Counted from the first letter of the stretch, positions 18,008-27,933 are shown. The stretch: DNA of 64,000 bases from Bacillus pseudomycoides (GCF_002582035.1 NZ_NUQE01000044.1:20545-84544); one strand, 5' to 3'. The notes: generated by a model from the sequence alone, not told the origin. Numbers and translations are program-made.

Positions 18008-18847
18008 TTATTTAAAACGGCTTAAAACGAGAAACTCCCACCATTTCCACGGTAGTAGATTCTTTAATAGAATCATTAACTTTACACCTTTTCCAATTGG
18101 GTAACGTAAAGTTAGATGCTGCGATTCAGCAATAGCTACTATTTTCTCAGCAACATCTTTCGGATTTCCTAAGGTTTCACTCCCGTTAAGAATATGTTGT
18201 TCAATTTTCTTCATGTATTCTTTGTAGGGGGAATCAGATTCGGAAGTAGCTTCCGCAAGTTTTTGTCCGATTTCCCAAATATTTGTGTTATATGATCCAG
18301 GCTCAATTAATGAAACATCGATCCCAAACGGTTTTACTTCTAAACGAAGGGACTCACTCCAACCTTCAAGTGCATATTTTGAAGCAACGTAAGGGGAGAG
18401 GCCAGGGAAACCCATTTTTCCACTGATGCTACTCACATTAATAATTTTCCCTCGTTTTTGTCTTCTCATAATTGGAAGAATAGCCTGTGTTACTGCGATA
18501 GCTCCGAATACGTTTGTCTCAAATTGTTTACGGTATTCTTCAATTGGAATTTCCTCCGCAAAACCGCCGCTTGCGTAGCCCGCATTGTTAATAAGAATAT
18601 CTACCCGTCTAAGATTGTTTATAAAAGCTGTAAATTTCCCAATAGACTCTTTGGAAGTTACATCTAAAGGATGAATTTTTATATTTTGTTCTATATGCAA
18701 CGATGTAGCTTTTTCAATCAACTCTGTTTGTTTTTCAACATTTCGCATCGTAGCAATGACAAGATAGCCATTTTTAGCAAATTCTAATGATGTAAGAAGC
18801 CCAAATCCGCTTGACGAACCTGTGATAATCGCGATTTTTTCTGTCAT
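18008..18847 (-). CDS. SDR family NAD(P)-dependent oxidoreductase
   Basis: 279 residues from the methionine of MTEKIAIITG; a longer ORF to 18913 adds 22 residues that precede the normal fold start. Cofactor motif TGSSSGFG at about residue 10-17, NNAG near 88, catalytic Ser in VSSISGK near 139, then YVASKYALEGW (Tyr and Lys of the YxxxK pair). It belongs to the classical SDR class and its substrate is unknown. A decayed relative is at 11303-11447. Confidence 0.9.
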   Translation of the reverse strand: MTEKIAIITGSSSGFGLLTSLEFAKNGYLVIATMRNVEKQTELIEKATSLHIEQNIKIHPLDVTSKESIGKFTAFINNLRRVDILINNAGYASGGFAEEIPIEEYRKQFETNVFGAIAVTQAILPIMRRQKRGKIINVSSISGKMGFPGLSPYVASKYALEGWSESLRLEVKPFGIDVSLIEPGSYNTNIWEIGQKLAEATSESDSPYKEYMKKIEQHILNGSETLGNPKDVAEKIVAIAESQHLTLRYPIGKGVKLMILLKNLLPWKWWEFLVLSRFK

Positions 18848-19037
18848 TTGTTTCTCACTTTCTATGAAATTCAGTTTGATTTCATCATATCGAAAGGAGG
18901 AGACGAATTTCAATCATAAAAAAGTAGATTTTTAGGGAATTTGCTTTTTATATGTCAGAATATGCGCTTACCGGGGAAATATTACTAAAATACTTGTATT
19001 CTCTAAAATAATCTAAACAGTATAGACAAATTAATTT

Positions 19038-19649
19038 TCATGAATAAAGCCCGCCCATATACATTTCCGTTAATGTATGGACAATATCTTCAAGAGAAAA
19101 ATCTCGTTCCTTTCGAACAATTTCCCATAAAAACATTTCATTTGCAAAGAACCAACTTCTTGCTACTAAAAAACAATTTAAATCCTTCCGTGCTAAACCG
19201 CTGTTTTGTGAATACGTAATATCTTGAACAATTCGTTCAATAAATCGCTCTCGAATAGCATTCCATCTGTACCGAACTTCGTCAGAAGCACCAATTGCTT
19301 CTTCAACAACTTGTAATAGTTGTCTTTCCATTTCCGCCATTTGTAAAAATGCATGTACTTGCTGCTGAATCATACTACGAGCTTCTTGCTTCGTTACTGG
19401 TTGAAAAGCCCGTTCTGCAATCGTATAAAATTGGTTCATCACATCGTCCATTAATACAATAAGTAAATCATCTTTATTTTTAAAGTATACGTATGCTGTC
19501 CCGTATCCTGTTTCCGCTTTTTTTATAATCTGGGAAATTGTTGTTTTTTGAAAACCCAGTTCTATAAAGACTTCACGACCAGCTAATAATAGTTTCTTTT
19601 TCGTTTCAATTGAACGCCGTTTTCTAGCTGGGAAAGCATCTTTACTCAT
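19038..19649 (-). CDS. TetR family transcriptional regulator, likely of the kyn operon
   Basis: 203 residues from ATG 19649 (AAGGTG upstream; GTG 19658 is an alternative). N-terminal helix-turn-helix TISQIIKKAETGYGTAYVYF followed by KNKDDLL is the TetR signature at residues about 30-60; the C-terminal 140 residues form the ligand domain. It is divergent from kynU with a 160-bp gap containing a 33-bp dyad, so autoregulation and control of kynUBA is the natural reading. The effector could be tryptophan or kynurenine; not shown by sequence. Confidence 0.88.
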   Translation of the reverse strand: MSKDAFPARKRRSIETKKKLLLAGREVFIELGFQKTTISQIIKKAETGYGTAYVYFKNKDDLLIVLMDDVMNQFYTIAERAFQPVTKQEARSMIQQQVHAFLQMAEMERQLLQVVEEAIGASDEVRYRWNAIRERFIERIVQDITYSQNSGLARKDLNCFLVARSWFFANEMFLWEIVRKERDFSLEDIVHTLTEMYMGGLYS

Positions 19650-19721
19650 ATGTACCACACCTTCATATTGGAAATATCAGAAAATTTAACTTTATTCTAG
19701 GTGAAACATTCATAAAATGTC

Positions 19722-19754
19722 AACTGACATTATGTCATTGACGTTATGTCAGTT
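19722..19754. promoter_or_regulatory. 33-bp dyad operator between tetR and kynU
   Basis: Half-sites AACTGACATTATGTCA and TGACGTTATGTCAGTT face each other around the centre. Reverse-complementing the block reproduces it apart from a few central mismatches. The shorter motif TGACaTtATGTCA is itself palindromic and occurs twice, suggesting two TetR dimers side by side. It lies 58 nt upstream of kynU and 73 nt upstream of tetR. Confidence 0.8.
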
Positions 19755-19811
19755 TTGATGATATATTTTAATTAATTAGAATTAAGAGAAAATTCAAGAG
19801 AAGGTGATAGA

Positions 19812-21098
19812 ATGTATTCAAAACCATTTGAACCATCTTACGAGTATGCTCTTCAATGTGATCGTTATGATGAGCTTGCATCGTTTCAACATGAGTTTTA
19901 TAAAAAAGAAGGAATCATTTATTTAGACGGAAATTCGCTAGGACTTTTATCAAAACGAGCTGAGAATTCTTTATTAACATTGCTAGATTCATGGAAACAA
20001 TTCGGCATTGATGGATGGACAGAAGGACAGTATCCTTGGTATTTCTTATCTGAACAATTAGGAGAATTAAGTGCTCCTCTTATTGGCGCTTCACCTGAAG
20101 AAGTGATTGTAACCGGTTCCACGACAACGAATTTACATCAAGTTGTCGCTACGTTTTATGAACCAAAGGAAGGGAAAACAAAAATCCTTGCCGATGAATT
20201 AACATTTCCATCCGATATTTACGCATTACAAAGCCAAGTCCGTTTAAAAGGACTTGATCCTGCCGAACATCTCGTTCAAGTGAAAAGCAGAGATGGAAGA
20301 ACGTTAAATGAAGAAGATATCATTGCAGCAATGACAGAAGATATTGCACTCATTGTACTTCCGGCCGTGTTATATCGAAGCGGACAAATTTTAGATATGA
20401 AGCTTCTTACGAAAGAAGCGCATAAACGTGGTATTCATATTGGCTTTGATCTTTGTCATTCCATCGGTTCTATACCGCATCACTTTCAAGAATGGGACGT
20501 CGATTTTGCAGTTTGGTGTAATTATAAATATTTAAATGCCGGTCCAGGTGGAGTTGGTGGCCTGTACGTGAATAAAAAGCATTTCAATCGTTTACCAGGA
20601 TTAGCAGGCTGGTTTAGTTCTCGAAAAGATAAACAGTTTGATATGGAGCACGAACTTACGCCAGCTGAGCATGCTGGTGCATATCAAATTGGAACACCGC
20701 ATGTGTTAAGCGTTGCACCGCTCATCGGTTCTTTAGAAATTTTTAAAGAGGCGGGCATGGAGCGATTACGACAAAAATCTCTTCATAGTACACGCTATAT
20801 GATCAATCTAATACATCATGAATTAACAGATATGGACTTTACACTTGGTAATCCATTAGAAGATGAAAAAAGAGGCGGGCATATTTATTTAGAACATAAA
20901 GAAGCAGCGCGTATTTGTAAGGCGCTAAAAGCAAATGGAATTATTCCTGATTTTCGTGCACCAAATGGGATTCGTTTAGCTCCTGTCGCTTTATACAATA
21001 CGTATGAAGAAGTATGGAAAGCCGTACAAATTTTGAAGAAGATTATGGTGGAAGAGCAGTATAAACAATTTGAAAATAAACGAGAGGTTGTGGCATAA
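19812..21098 (+). CDS. kynU: Kynureninase
   Basis: PLP enzyme that cleaves L-kynurenine to anthranilate and alanine. 428 residues, the usual length. [15 protein letters not shown] near residue 36 is the N-terminal family block; [11 protein letters not shown] binds the phosphate; [13 protein letters not shown] and [19 protein letters not shown] carry the Asp and the PLP Lys (in NYKYLN). ATG 19812 follows AGAAGGTG. First gene of a three-gene operon; kynB starts 2 nt after its stop. Confidence 0.97.
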   Translation: MYSKPFEPSYEYALQCDRYDELASFQHEFYKKEGIIYLDGNSLGLLSKRAENSLLTLLDSWKQFGIDGWTEGQYPWYFLSEQLGELSAPLIGASPEEVIVTGSTTTNLHQVVATFYEPKEGKTKILADELTFPSDIYALQSQVRLKGLDPAEHLVQVKSRDGRTLNEEDIIAAMTEDIALIVLPAVLYRSGQILDMKLLTKEAHKRGIHIGFDLCHSIGSIPHHFQEWDVDFAVWCNYKYLNAGPGGVGGLYVNKKHFNRLPGLAGWFSSRKDKQFDMEHELTPAEHAGAYQIGTPHVLSVAPLIGSLEIFKEAGMERLRQKSLHSTRYMINLIHHELTDMDFTLGNPLEDEKRGGHIYLEHKEAARICKALKANGIIPDFRAPNGIRLAPVALYNTYEEVWKAVQILKKIMVEEQYKQFENKREVVA

Positions 21099-21100
21099 GG

Positions 21101-21730
21101 ATGAAAGAAAACAAGTGGATTGATATTTCTCAACCTCTAAATAATGATATTGCCACTTGGCCGGGTGATACGCCTTTTTCCTATGAAGTGTCATGGACAA
21201 AAGAACAGAGCGGATCTGTTAATGTTGGGAAAATTTCAATGAGTATTCACACTGGCACACATATTGATGCGCCGTTTCATTTTGATAGTGATGGTAAAAA
21301 AGTATGTGATCTTGATATAAACATCTACATCGGCCCTGCTCGAATTATTGATGTAACAGGTTATGAAAGCATCGGAGCAAAAGAACTAAAAATGTATGAT
21401 TTAGAAGGGGTTAGCAGATTATTATTGCGAACTTCATCAAAAACAAATCCACATGTATTTCCTGAGAGCATTCCGTATTTACGTGCTGATCTTGCGCCAT
21501 ATCTCCATGAAAAGGGAGTGCGTTTAATCGGTGTAGATGTTCCATCTGTTGATCCGCTTGATGATAAGGAACTAGCGGCACACCATGAGTTATTTAAACA
21601 CGGCATTCATATTTTAGAAAATGTTGTTCTAGAAAATGTACAAGATGGAGACTACGAACTTATCGCCCTGCCGCTTTCGTTAACAGATGCAGACGGTAGC
21701 CCGGTTCGTGCTGTAATAAAACCATTATAA
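21101..21730 (+). CDS. kynB: Kynurenine formamidase (arylformamidase)
   Basis: Hydrolyses N-formylkynurenine to kynurenine plus formate. 209 residues of the cyclase-like, metal-dependent KynB class. The metal motif SIHTGTHIDAPFHFD (residues about 48-62) is intact, GVDVPSVDPLDD near 146 is conserved, and HHELFKHGIHILENVVLENV carries the closing His and Glu residues. It lies 2 nt after kynU and 35 nt before kynA. Confidence 0.96.
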   Translation: MKENKWIDISQPLNNDIATWPGDTPFSYEVSWTKEQSGSVNVGKISMSIHTGTHIDAPFHFDSDGKKVCDLDINIYIGPARIIDVTGYESIGAKELKMYDLEGVSRLLLRTSSKTNPHVFPESIPYLRADLAPYLHEKGVRLIGVDVPSVDPLDDKELAAHHELFKHGIHILENVVLENVQDGDYELIALPLSLTDADGSPVRAVIKPL

Positions 21731-21765
21731 AAATAACCTATACTGCATAGAGGGGATGTCCACAT

Positions 21766-22605
21766 ATGAAAGAAAATGAAAAAGTAATTATGGAGAAGGG
21801 GATTCATACAGATTTTCGTAATAACATGACATACGGGGAATATTTACAACTAGATAGCTTACTATCCAGCCAAAAACGACTTTCTGATCATCATGACGAA
21901 ATGTTATTTATTGTGATTCATCAAGCAAGTGAGCTTTGGATGAAATTAATTTTACATGAATTAGAAGCAGCTATTGAATCAATCAAAAATGAAAATCTTT
22001 CACCTGCTTTTAAGATGCTTGCACGTGTTTCAAAAATTCAATCGCAAATTATTCAATCATGGGATATTCTTGCCACGCTCACACCAGCTGAATATATTGA
22101 ATTTCGTGATTCACTCGGTCAAGCCTCCGGATTTCAATCTTATCAATATCGAATGATTGAATTTGCGCTTGGTTATAAAACACCACATGCTCTTAAAATT
22201 TATGAAAAAGATGCAGAATTGCATGCTCGTCTACATAAGGCACTTCATACGCCAAGTTTATATGACGTTACGATTCAAATTCTTGCAAAAGAAGGATTTC
22301 CAATTAATCCAAATCTGCTTCAGCGTGATATTACACAACCATATGAAGTAGATGCAACAGTAGAAGCAGCGTGGTTAGAAGTGTACTCAGATGTGAAGAA
22401 ATATTGGGACTTATATCAACTAGCTGAAAAGCTAGTCGATATTGAAGATTGGCTGCAGCAGTGGCGTTTCCGTCATATGAAAACTGTAGAACGTATTATC
22501 GGACATAAAATGGGAACTGGCGGTTCTTCAGGAGTTTCTTATTTAAAACGTGTGCTGGATCAATCCTTCTTCCCAGAGCTTTGGAATATCCGGACAAAAT
22601 TGTAA
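21766..22605 (+). CDS. kynA: Tryptophan 2,3-dioxygenase
   Basis: Haem dioxygenase that opens the indole ring of L-tryptophan to N-formylkynurenine, the first step of the pathway. 279 residues. [14 protein letters not shown] and [19 protein letters not shown] at the N-terminus, [20 protein letters not shown] mid-protein, and [20 protein letters not shown] holding the haem-ligand His, then [11 protein letters not shown] possible alternative start at 21793 is less likely. The operon makes anthranilate; no genes for further degradation are adjacent. Confidence 0.97.
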   Translation: MKENEKVIMEKGIHTDFRNNMTYGEYLQLDSLLSSQKRLSDHHDEMLFIVIHQASELWMKLILHELEAAIESIKNENLSPAFKMLARVSKIQSQIIQSWDILATLTPAEYIEFRDSLGQASGFQSYQYRMIEFALGYKTPHALKIYEKDAELHARLHKALHTPSLYDVTIQILAKEGFPINPNLLQRDITQPYEVDATVEAAWLEVYSDVKKYWDLYQLAEKLVDIEDWLQQWRFRHMKTVERIIGHKMGTGGSSGVSYLKRVLDQSFFPELWNIRTKL

Positions 22606-22647
22606 AAGAAAAGTCGGTAGCTATTATCAGTTACCGACTTTTCTTTT
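22604..22647 (+). terminator. Terminator of the kyn operon
   Basis: 16-bp perfect stem AAAAGAAAAGTCGGTA / TACCGACTTTTCTTTT, beginning in the kynA stop codon and ending in a U-rich stretch. Confidence 0.9.
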
Positions 22648-22710
22648 TAATAATTATTTCAATGGTATAGTAAAGACTAGTAAAAAAGTCTTTATTCGGA
22701 GGAACTTACA

Positions 22711-23619
22711 TTGGATTTTTACACATTAGAAAAAATGTTCAACAAAAAGAAAGTACATTCATTTCTAATTCACCAACGTGGTGAACTCACTACAAAATAT
22801 TACAAAACAGAAGAATGTAAACATAACTTATACAAAATCAATTCTATTACAAAAAGTATCGTATCTACTCTCATTGGAATCGCCATTGATAAAGGTTTTA
22901 TAAATGGTATACATAGCCCCATAATAGAATGGATTCCAAATATACCAAAAGAAAAGCAAGACCTGACTATATATCATTTATTAACGATGACAACAGGTGA
23001 GAAGTGGCAGGAGTTTGGAAATGGTGTTGTTTTCCCAAATGATTTTGTCGAATCTGATCATTGGATCGACTATATTTTAAAGAAACCAATAATAAATCGG
23101 CCTGGAATAAAAATGAATTATAATTCAGGTTCTTCGCATCTGTTAAGTTATATTGTACAAAAGGCAACTAACATGACGACGGAACAATTTGCAAAGGTGT
23201 ACCTATTTGATCCTTTACATATTACTGACTATGAATGGCAGCAAGATCCACAGGGAATTTTTGTTGGCGGCTTTGGTATGAAAATGAAAGCAGAAGACAT
23301 GCTGAAAATCGGCTTATTATGTCTGCAAAATGGATATTGGAACGGACAGCAACTTGTATCTTCAAACTGGATTGAGCAATCCCATCAAGAAAGATTTATA
23401 ACATACGAACATATTGGGGCATACGGTTATCATTGGTGGGTATTAGATCAAACCAATTTCCACGTGCCATACCATACATATTTTGCTATGGGATATGGCG
23501 GACAGTATATTATCATTGTTCCTCAATTAGAGCTTGTTGCGGTCATTAGTAGTCAAATGCCAAAGCGGGGCTTAGTGCCGCTTAAACTGTTTATAAAACA
23601 TTTACAAGAAACGTACTAA
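22711..23619 (+). CDS. Serine hydrolase (class C beta-lactamase-like)
   Basis: 302 residues from TTG 22711, preceded by CGGAGGA at 7 nt. Catalytic SITKSIVSTLIG supplies the SxxK pair near residue 49; YNSGSSH near 140 fits the YxN position and the closing part of the fold is GYGGQYIIIVP. No signal peptide, so it is probably cytoplasmic and more likely an esterase or peptidase than a beta-lactamase. Monocistronic. Confidence 0.87.
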   Translation: MDFYTLEKMFNKKKVHSFLIHQRGELTTKYYKTEECKHNLYKINSITKSIVSTLIGIAIDKGFINGIHSPIIEWIPNIPKEKQDLTIYHLLTMTTGEKWQEFGNGVVFPNDFVESDHWIDYILKKPIINRPGIKMNYNSGSSHLLSYIVQKATNMTTEQFAKVYLFDPLHITDYEWQQDPQGIFVGGFGMKMKAEDMLKIGLLCLQNGYWNGQQLVSSNWIEQSHQERFITYEHIGAYGYHWWVLDQTNFHVPYHTYFAMGYGGQYIIIVPQLELVAVISSQMPKRGLVPLKLFIKHLQETY

Positions 23620-23671
23620 ATTAACTTAGTACAGAATGAATGTTTGCAAAGGATAAGTTTGGGGGATGGAT

Positions 23672-24238
23672 ATGAACAATTTATTTACAATAGACTGTGG
23701 TGAAATATTACTAAGAGAGTTTAGAGTTGAAGATGTTGATGCTATTTATGAACTTACTTCACAACCTGAAGTTTATGAATTTTTGCCAGATTGGCGTTCA
23801 ACAAGAGAACAACGATTAAACTGGGTTACAAATTATGAGATACCATCCAATAAAGAGTTTTTGTCAGCCGTACCTAATATCGGTGGTCAAAATTATTTGA
23901 AGCTAGGAATTGTATTAAAGGAAACCGGCGAATTTATTGGCTTCTGCAATACAGGTATCAAAGAAGAGCTGAGTGAACCAAACCGAGAAATCGCTTTTGC
24001 TATTTCAAAACATTACAGAAATCGGGGATACACAACAAAAGCAGTAAAAGGATTGGTAAAATATTTATTTGAGAATACAGATGTTGAACTACTTAATACC
24101 ATTGTTCTCCCTCATAATGTAAGCTCCAATAAAGTAATTCAAAAATGTGGTTTTCGTTTTAATGGAAATATAGAGATTGAAGACCAACAATATTATCATT
24201 ACATTCTTCACAAAGAGGAATGGAAAAGTACTAAATAA
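23672..24238 (+). CDS. GNAT family N-acetyltransferase
   Basis: 188 residues from ATG 23672, 7 nt after GGGGGA; ATG 23666 also lies in frame. ILLREFRVEDVDAIYELTSQ at the start is RimJ/RimL-like; SKHYRNRGYTTKAVKGLVKY near 115 is the acetyl-CoA loop and HNVSSNKVIQKCGFRFNG the closing region. Substrate unknown. Confidence 0.87.
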   Translation: MNNLFTIDCGEILLREFRVEDVDAIYELTSQPEVYEFLPDWRSTREQRLNWVTNYEIPSNKEFLSAVPNIGGQNYLKLGIVLKETGEFIGFCNTGIKEELSEPNREIAFAISKHYRNRGYTTKAVKGLVKYLFENTDVELLNTIVLPHNVSSNKVIQKCGFRFNGNIEIEDQQYYHYILHKEEWKSTK

Positions 24239-24318
24239 TATTAAACCTTTTACTACAAACATTATACATTCAACAAACGGGTGCTTTTAGTTTAAGAAGG
24301 AGTACACAATAAAAATAA

Positions 24319-24362
24319 CCTGTATCTTTGATTACTAAGTAATCAAAGATACAGGGTTTATT
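24319..24362. terminator. Long hairpin terminator
   Basis: 18-bp perfect stem starting CCTGTATCTTTGATTACT, one-base loop region, then its complement and TTTATTTTT. It lies about 80 nt after the acetyltransferase and can also stop transcription coming from the right. The rest of 24239-24563 contains no supported gene. Confidence 0.8.
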
Positions 24363-24563
24363 TTTCGGTAATTAACTGCCAAACAATCTGTCCTTTTTAT
24401 ACAAACTGCATGTAAAACAACAAATCTACCCAAAGAACTTGTGCAATGCTTACACACAATTGTAAATCCATGTTTTTTGAGATATTTGATTGCATGAAGT
24501 AATATTTTCGTTTAAGTGTATTCTATATAATGCTTGTTCTTCTGTTGCGGTATTTTACTTTTC

Positions 24564-24899
24564 TTATCTCGGTGTTTCTTTAAAAAAAATGTTTAAAAAT
24601 TTTTCTGTTTTTGTTTCAAATTCTACATCAACAAATACTCCAAATTCTTTTCCATTTTTCTCTCGCAACCACAACTTAAATTTTTCAACTGAGACATGTG
24701 CCGTTTTCGGTGTTCTTCCTATGTGAAGGTAATCAATAATGTCAACTTGTGGGTATTTTTCTTTCGTCATTTGCACTGCAATTTTTCCCCATTTTGCGTA
24801 TGGGGGCTGCGCATGAACGAGTGAGAACGGTCTGTATATAAATAAAACTATTGTAGCAAGTACGATACATATAAATAAACGAGTATATAAAAGTTTCAT
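24564..24899 (-). CDS. DUF3889 family exported protein
   Basis: 111 residues from the methionine of MKLLYTRLF. N-terminal segment LLYTRLFICIVLATIVLFIY is a signal peptide or anchor. The mature part opens with PPYAKWGKIAVQMTKEKYPQ and contains IDYLHIGRT, the DUF3889 pattern of small Bacillus secreted proteins of unknown function. The ribosome-binding site AAAGGAG (24906-24912) overlaps the TTTAT end of a bcr1 element, so the whole 5' leader of this gene beyond the site is bcr1 sequence. Confidence 0.8.
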   Translation of the reverse strand: MKLLYTRLFICIVLATIVLFIYRPFSLVHAQPPYAKWGKIAVQMTKEKYPQVDIIDYLHIGRTPKTAHVSVEKFKLWLREKNGKEFGVFVDVEFETKTEKFLNIFFKETPR

Positions 24900-24909
24900 A
24901 TTCAGCTCC

Positions 24910-25052
24910 TTTATCCCGCTACTTTTGGGCAGTAAGACCTCCACCTTAAGATTCGGAGAAAGGGAAGAAGATAGGTGAGGATTACTGCTGGCATGTGCTC
25001 GATTGGTTCAACTAAGCATCAGTCCCCTACGCTGATGGAAGTTTCACTTTAT
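24910..25052 (+). mobile_element. bcr1 repeat element, copy 2
   Basis: TTTAT at 24910-24914 and 25048-25052. It is shorter and more diverged than the others: ATCCCGCTACTTTTGGGCAG at the start, AGATAGGTGAGGATTACTGC in the middle and GCTGATGGAAGTTTCACTTT at the end. It separates the DUF3889 gene from the sleB promoter region. Confidence 0.88.
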
Positions 25053-25182
25053 AGCATTTTCTATAGTATTTACACTTAGGCACATTCATATGAATTTGCC
25101 TTTTTTTGTCTTCCTTACATAAAACCGCATCATTTACAAAAAATAACCTTGAAATCATCGTCATATTTAAGGAGGTTGAGCT

Positions 25183-25953
25183 ATGCGTCGCAAAGCTTTC
25201 TTCAAAGTACCGCTTTTAATCGTTACATTGGCGGCCGCTTTGTTAGTAAGTAGTGTTCATGAAAAGGAGATACGAGCCTTTTCCGATCAAGTTATTCAAA
25301 AAGGAGCTACAGGAGAAGATGTAATCGAACTACAATCAAGGCTCAAATATATTGGATTTTACAAAGGAAAAGTAGATGGGGTCTTTGGATGGGAAACCTA
25401 TTGGGCACTTCGGAATTTCCAAGAAAAGTTTGGATTACCAGTTGACGGACTTGCAGGTTCAGCTACAAAACAAAAACTTGTTAAAACTACAAAGTACGAA
25501 AAACCGTCAAATAACACAGCAAATAAGCAAAATAACACAGCAAATAAACAAAATAACAAACCGGCGCCAAATAAAGGTACAAATGTTCCAAATGGATATT
25601 CGCAAAATGATATTAAACTAATGGCAAATGCTGTATACGGAGAATCTCGAGGTGAACCTTATACCGGGCAAGTTGCTGTAGCAGCTGTTATTTTAAATCG
25701 CGTCAGTAGCCCATCTTTTCCAAATACGGTGGCAGGTGTCATTTATGAGCCGCGTGCCTTCACCGCTGTTTCGGATGGACAAATCAATTTAACACCAAAT
25801 GATACAGCAAAAAAAGCTGTACTTGATGCGATTAATGGATGGGATCCATCTGATGGCGCGATTTATTACTTTAATCCAGATACAGCAACAAGCGAATGGA
25901 TTTGGAGTCGTCCGCAAATCAAAAAAATTGGGAAACACATTTTTTGCCACTAG
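25183..25953 (+). CDS. sleB: Spore cortex-lytic enzyme SleB
   Basis: Lytic transglycosylase that degrades muramic-lactam cortex peptidoglycan during germination. 256 residues: signal peptide (about 1-30, LLIVTLAAALLVSSVHE), peptidoglycan-binding domain 1 at about 38-100 (GATGEDVIELQSRLKYIGFY), a linker with direct repeats of NNTANKQ, and the hydrolase domain from about 143, with VYGESRGEPYTGQVAVAAV carrying the catalytic Glu and IYYFNPDTATSEWIW conserved. GGAGG precedes ATG. It is followed at 18 nt by ypeB, whose product stabilises SleB in the spore. Forespore sigma-G control is expected from knowledge of the family. Confidence 0.97.
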   Translation: MRRKAFFKVPLLIVTLAAALLVSSVHEKEIRAFSDQVIQKGATGEDVIELQSRLKYIGFYKGKVDGVFGWETYWALRNFQEKFGLPVDGLAGSATKQKLVKTTKYEKPSNNTANKQNNTANKQNNKPAPNKGTNVPNGYSQNDIKLMANAVYGESRGEPYTGQVAVAAVILNRVSSPSFPNTVAGVIYEPRAFTAVSDGQINLTPNDTAKKAVLDAINGWDPSDGAIYYFNPDTATSEWIWSRPQIKKIGKHIFCH

Positions 25954-25971
25954 TTAGGAGGTGGATGAGAT

Positions 25972-27312
25972 ATGATTAGAGGTCTTCTTATCGTTTTATT
26001 ATCAATTGGAGTTGTAGGTACAGGATATTGGGGGTATAAAGAGCACCAAGAGAAAAATGCCGTATTAATTCACGCTGAAAATAGCTACCAGCGAGCTTTC
26101 CATGATTTAGCATATCAAGTTGATTTATTACACGATAAAATTGGGACAACATTAGCAATGAATTCACGTACATCATTATCACCCGCATTGGCCGACGTGT
26201 GGCGCATCACATCTCAGGCACATTCTGATATTGGCCAATTACCACTTACATTGCTCCCGTTTAATAAAACGGAAGAATTTCTATCAAATATTGGAGAATT
26301 TAGCTACCGTACAGCTATACGCGATTTAGAGAAAGATCCATTAAATGATCAAGAATACAATACACTCCAGCAGTTATACAATAATGCTGCAACTATTCAA
26401 GATGAACTGCGCAAAGTACAGCATCTTGCCCTAAAAAACAACTTACGTTGGATGGATGTTGAACTAGCCCTTGCTTCTAATAATAATCCAGCTGATAACA
26501 CGATTATCGATGGATTTAAAACAGTGGAAAAAAACAGTCAATCTTACTCACAAAGCCAATTCGGACCAACGTTTACAAGTTTGGAAAAAGAAAAAAAAGG
26601 CGAGACGCGCATATTTGGCCCAAAAATTTCGGAGGACCAAGCAGTAAATATTGCAAAATCTTTCCTTAGCCTAAAGGGAGATGAAAACATTTCTGTTGAA
26701 AAAAGCAGCAAGGGAGCAAAACAAAAATTTTATAGCATTACCGTGAAAGATCCAAAGACAAATAGTGAAACGAATATGGACATTACTGAACAAGGCGGCT
26801 ATCCAATTTGGGTCATGAGCAATCGGGAAGTTAAAGAACAAAAAATTAGCTTAAATGAAGCAGCAGACAAGGGGCTTTCGTTTTTGAAACAAAACAAATA
26901 CTCCAATATGGAGTTATATGAAAGTTCGCAATACGACTCTGTCGGCGTTTTCACATTCGTCACGAATCGGGACAACGTTCGTATATATCCAGAATCCATT
27001 CAAATGAAAATTGCGCTCGATGACGGTTCGATTGTCGGCTTTTCGGCAAAAGATTATTTAGCTTCTAGTAAAGATATAAAAATTCCAAAACCAACACTAT
27101 CGGTTTCGGATGCACGGAAGAAAATCAATCCCAATTTGAAAGTTATGGAAGAACGTCAAGCGGTTATTGTAAATGACTTGCATAAAGAAGTACTATGTTA
27201 TGAATTTTTAGGAACACTTGGCAAAGACACATATCAAATCTTTATTAATGCTAATAATGGCATAGAAGAAAAAGTGAAAAAACAACAAAGTGTAGAACAA
27301 GTTTATGATTAA
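25972..27312 (+). CDS. ypeB: Germination protein YpeB
   Basis: Required for SleB assembly or stability in the spore, with mutual dependence. 446 residues: one N-terminal membrane anchor (LLIVLLSIGVVGTGYWGY), a helical N-terminal half and three PepSY-like repeats in the C-terminal half (ISEDQAVNIAKSFL near 215; ISLNEAADKGLSFLKQ near 292; LSVSDARKKINPNL near 377). AGGAGGTG precedes ATG. It lies 18 nt after sleB and 9 nt before the next lipoprotein gene. Confidence 0.96.
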   Translation: MIRGLLIVLLSIGVVGTGYWGYKEHQEKNAVLIHAENSYQRAFHDLAYQVDLLHDKIGTTLAMNSRTSLSPALADVWRITSQAHSDIGQLPLTLLPFNKTEEFLSNIGEFSYRTAIRDLEKDPLNDQEYNTLQQLYNNAATIQDELRKVQHLALKNNLRWMDVELALASNNNPADNTIIDGFKTVEKNSQSYSQSQFGPTFTSLEKEKKGETRIFGPKISEDQAVNIAKSFLSLKGDENISVEKSSKGAKQKFYSITVKDPKTNSETNMDITEQGGYPIWVMSNREVKEQKISLNEAADKGLSFLKQNKYSNMELYESSQYDSVGVFTFVTNRDNVRIYPESIQMKIALDDGSIVGFSAKDYLASSKDIKIPKPTLSVSDARKKINPNLKVMEERQAVIVNDLHKEVLCYEFLGTLGKDTYQIFINANNGIEEKVKKQQSVEQVYD

Positions 27313-27330
27313 TGAATAGGAGTGACACTT

Positions 27331-27933
27331 TTGAGAAAAATCTTTTATTTTTGTATCTGTTTGCTTCTATTAGCGAGCTGTAATACAAAAAAGAACAATA
27401 ATGCCGCGAGTCCAAGTCCAACTTCAGATGCCAAATTGATTACTACAAAAAACGAAGCAAATCAAGGTGTTACATATAAATCAAATGCACAAGTGGCGGA
27501 TCACCTAGCAAGATTAGCATCGAGCGTACCGGGTGTAAACGATGCAACAGCAGTTGTACTTGGGAAATATGCAGTTGTCGGAATTGATGTCGACGCAAAA
27601 CTAGATCGCTCTCGGGTAGAGACAATCAAATATTCAGTAGCAGAGAGTTTAAAACATGATCCACTCGGGGCAAATGCAGTCGTGGTCGCAGATATCGATA
27701 CCTATCAGCGCTTAAAAGAAATGGGAAAACAAATACAGGAAGGAAACGGACAAGGGGTTCTTGATGAACTCGCAGCAATTGTCGGACGTGCAATGCCGCA
27801 AGTACCAAATGAAGTATTAGAAAACAAACAGATCAATCCGACTAAAGAAAATAATCAACAATTACCAAAAGGTGAACAAAATGAACTAAAACAAGAACAA
27901 GTTGATCAATCTAATCAACAATTAAAACGATAA
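27331..27933 (+). CDS. YhcN/YlaJ family sporulation lipoprotein
   Basis: 200 residues from TTG 27331 (AGGAG 8 nt upstream; the GTG at 27322 lies inside that site). Lipobox LLLLASC near residue 14 gives a lipidated Cys. The domain VADHLARLASSVPGVNDATA with VVLGKYAVVGIDVDA is typical of YhcN/YlaJ proteins of the spore inner membrane. The C-terminal tail is rich in Gln and Asn. Third gene of the sleB operon; orthologues aid germination efficiency in Bacillus. Confidence 0.93.
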   Translation: MRKIFYFCICLLLLASCNTKKNNNAASPSPTSDAKLITTKNEANQGVTYKSNAQVADHLARLASSVPGVNDATAVVLGKYAVVGIDVDAKLDRSRVETIKYSVAESLKHDPLGANAVVVADIDTYQRLKEMGKQIQEGNGQGVLDELAAIVGRAMPQVPNEVLENKQINPTKENNQQLPKGEQNELKQEQVDQSNQQLKR

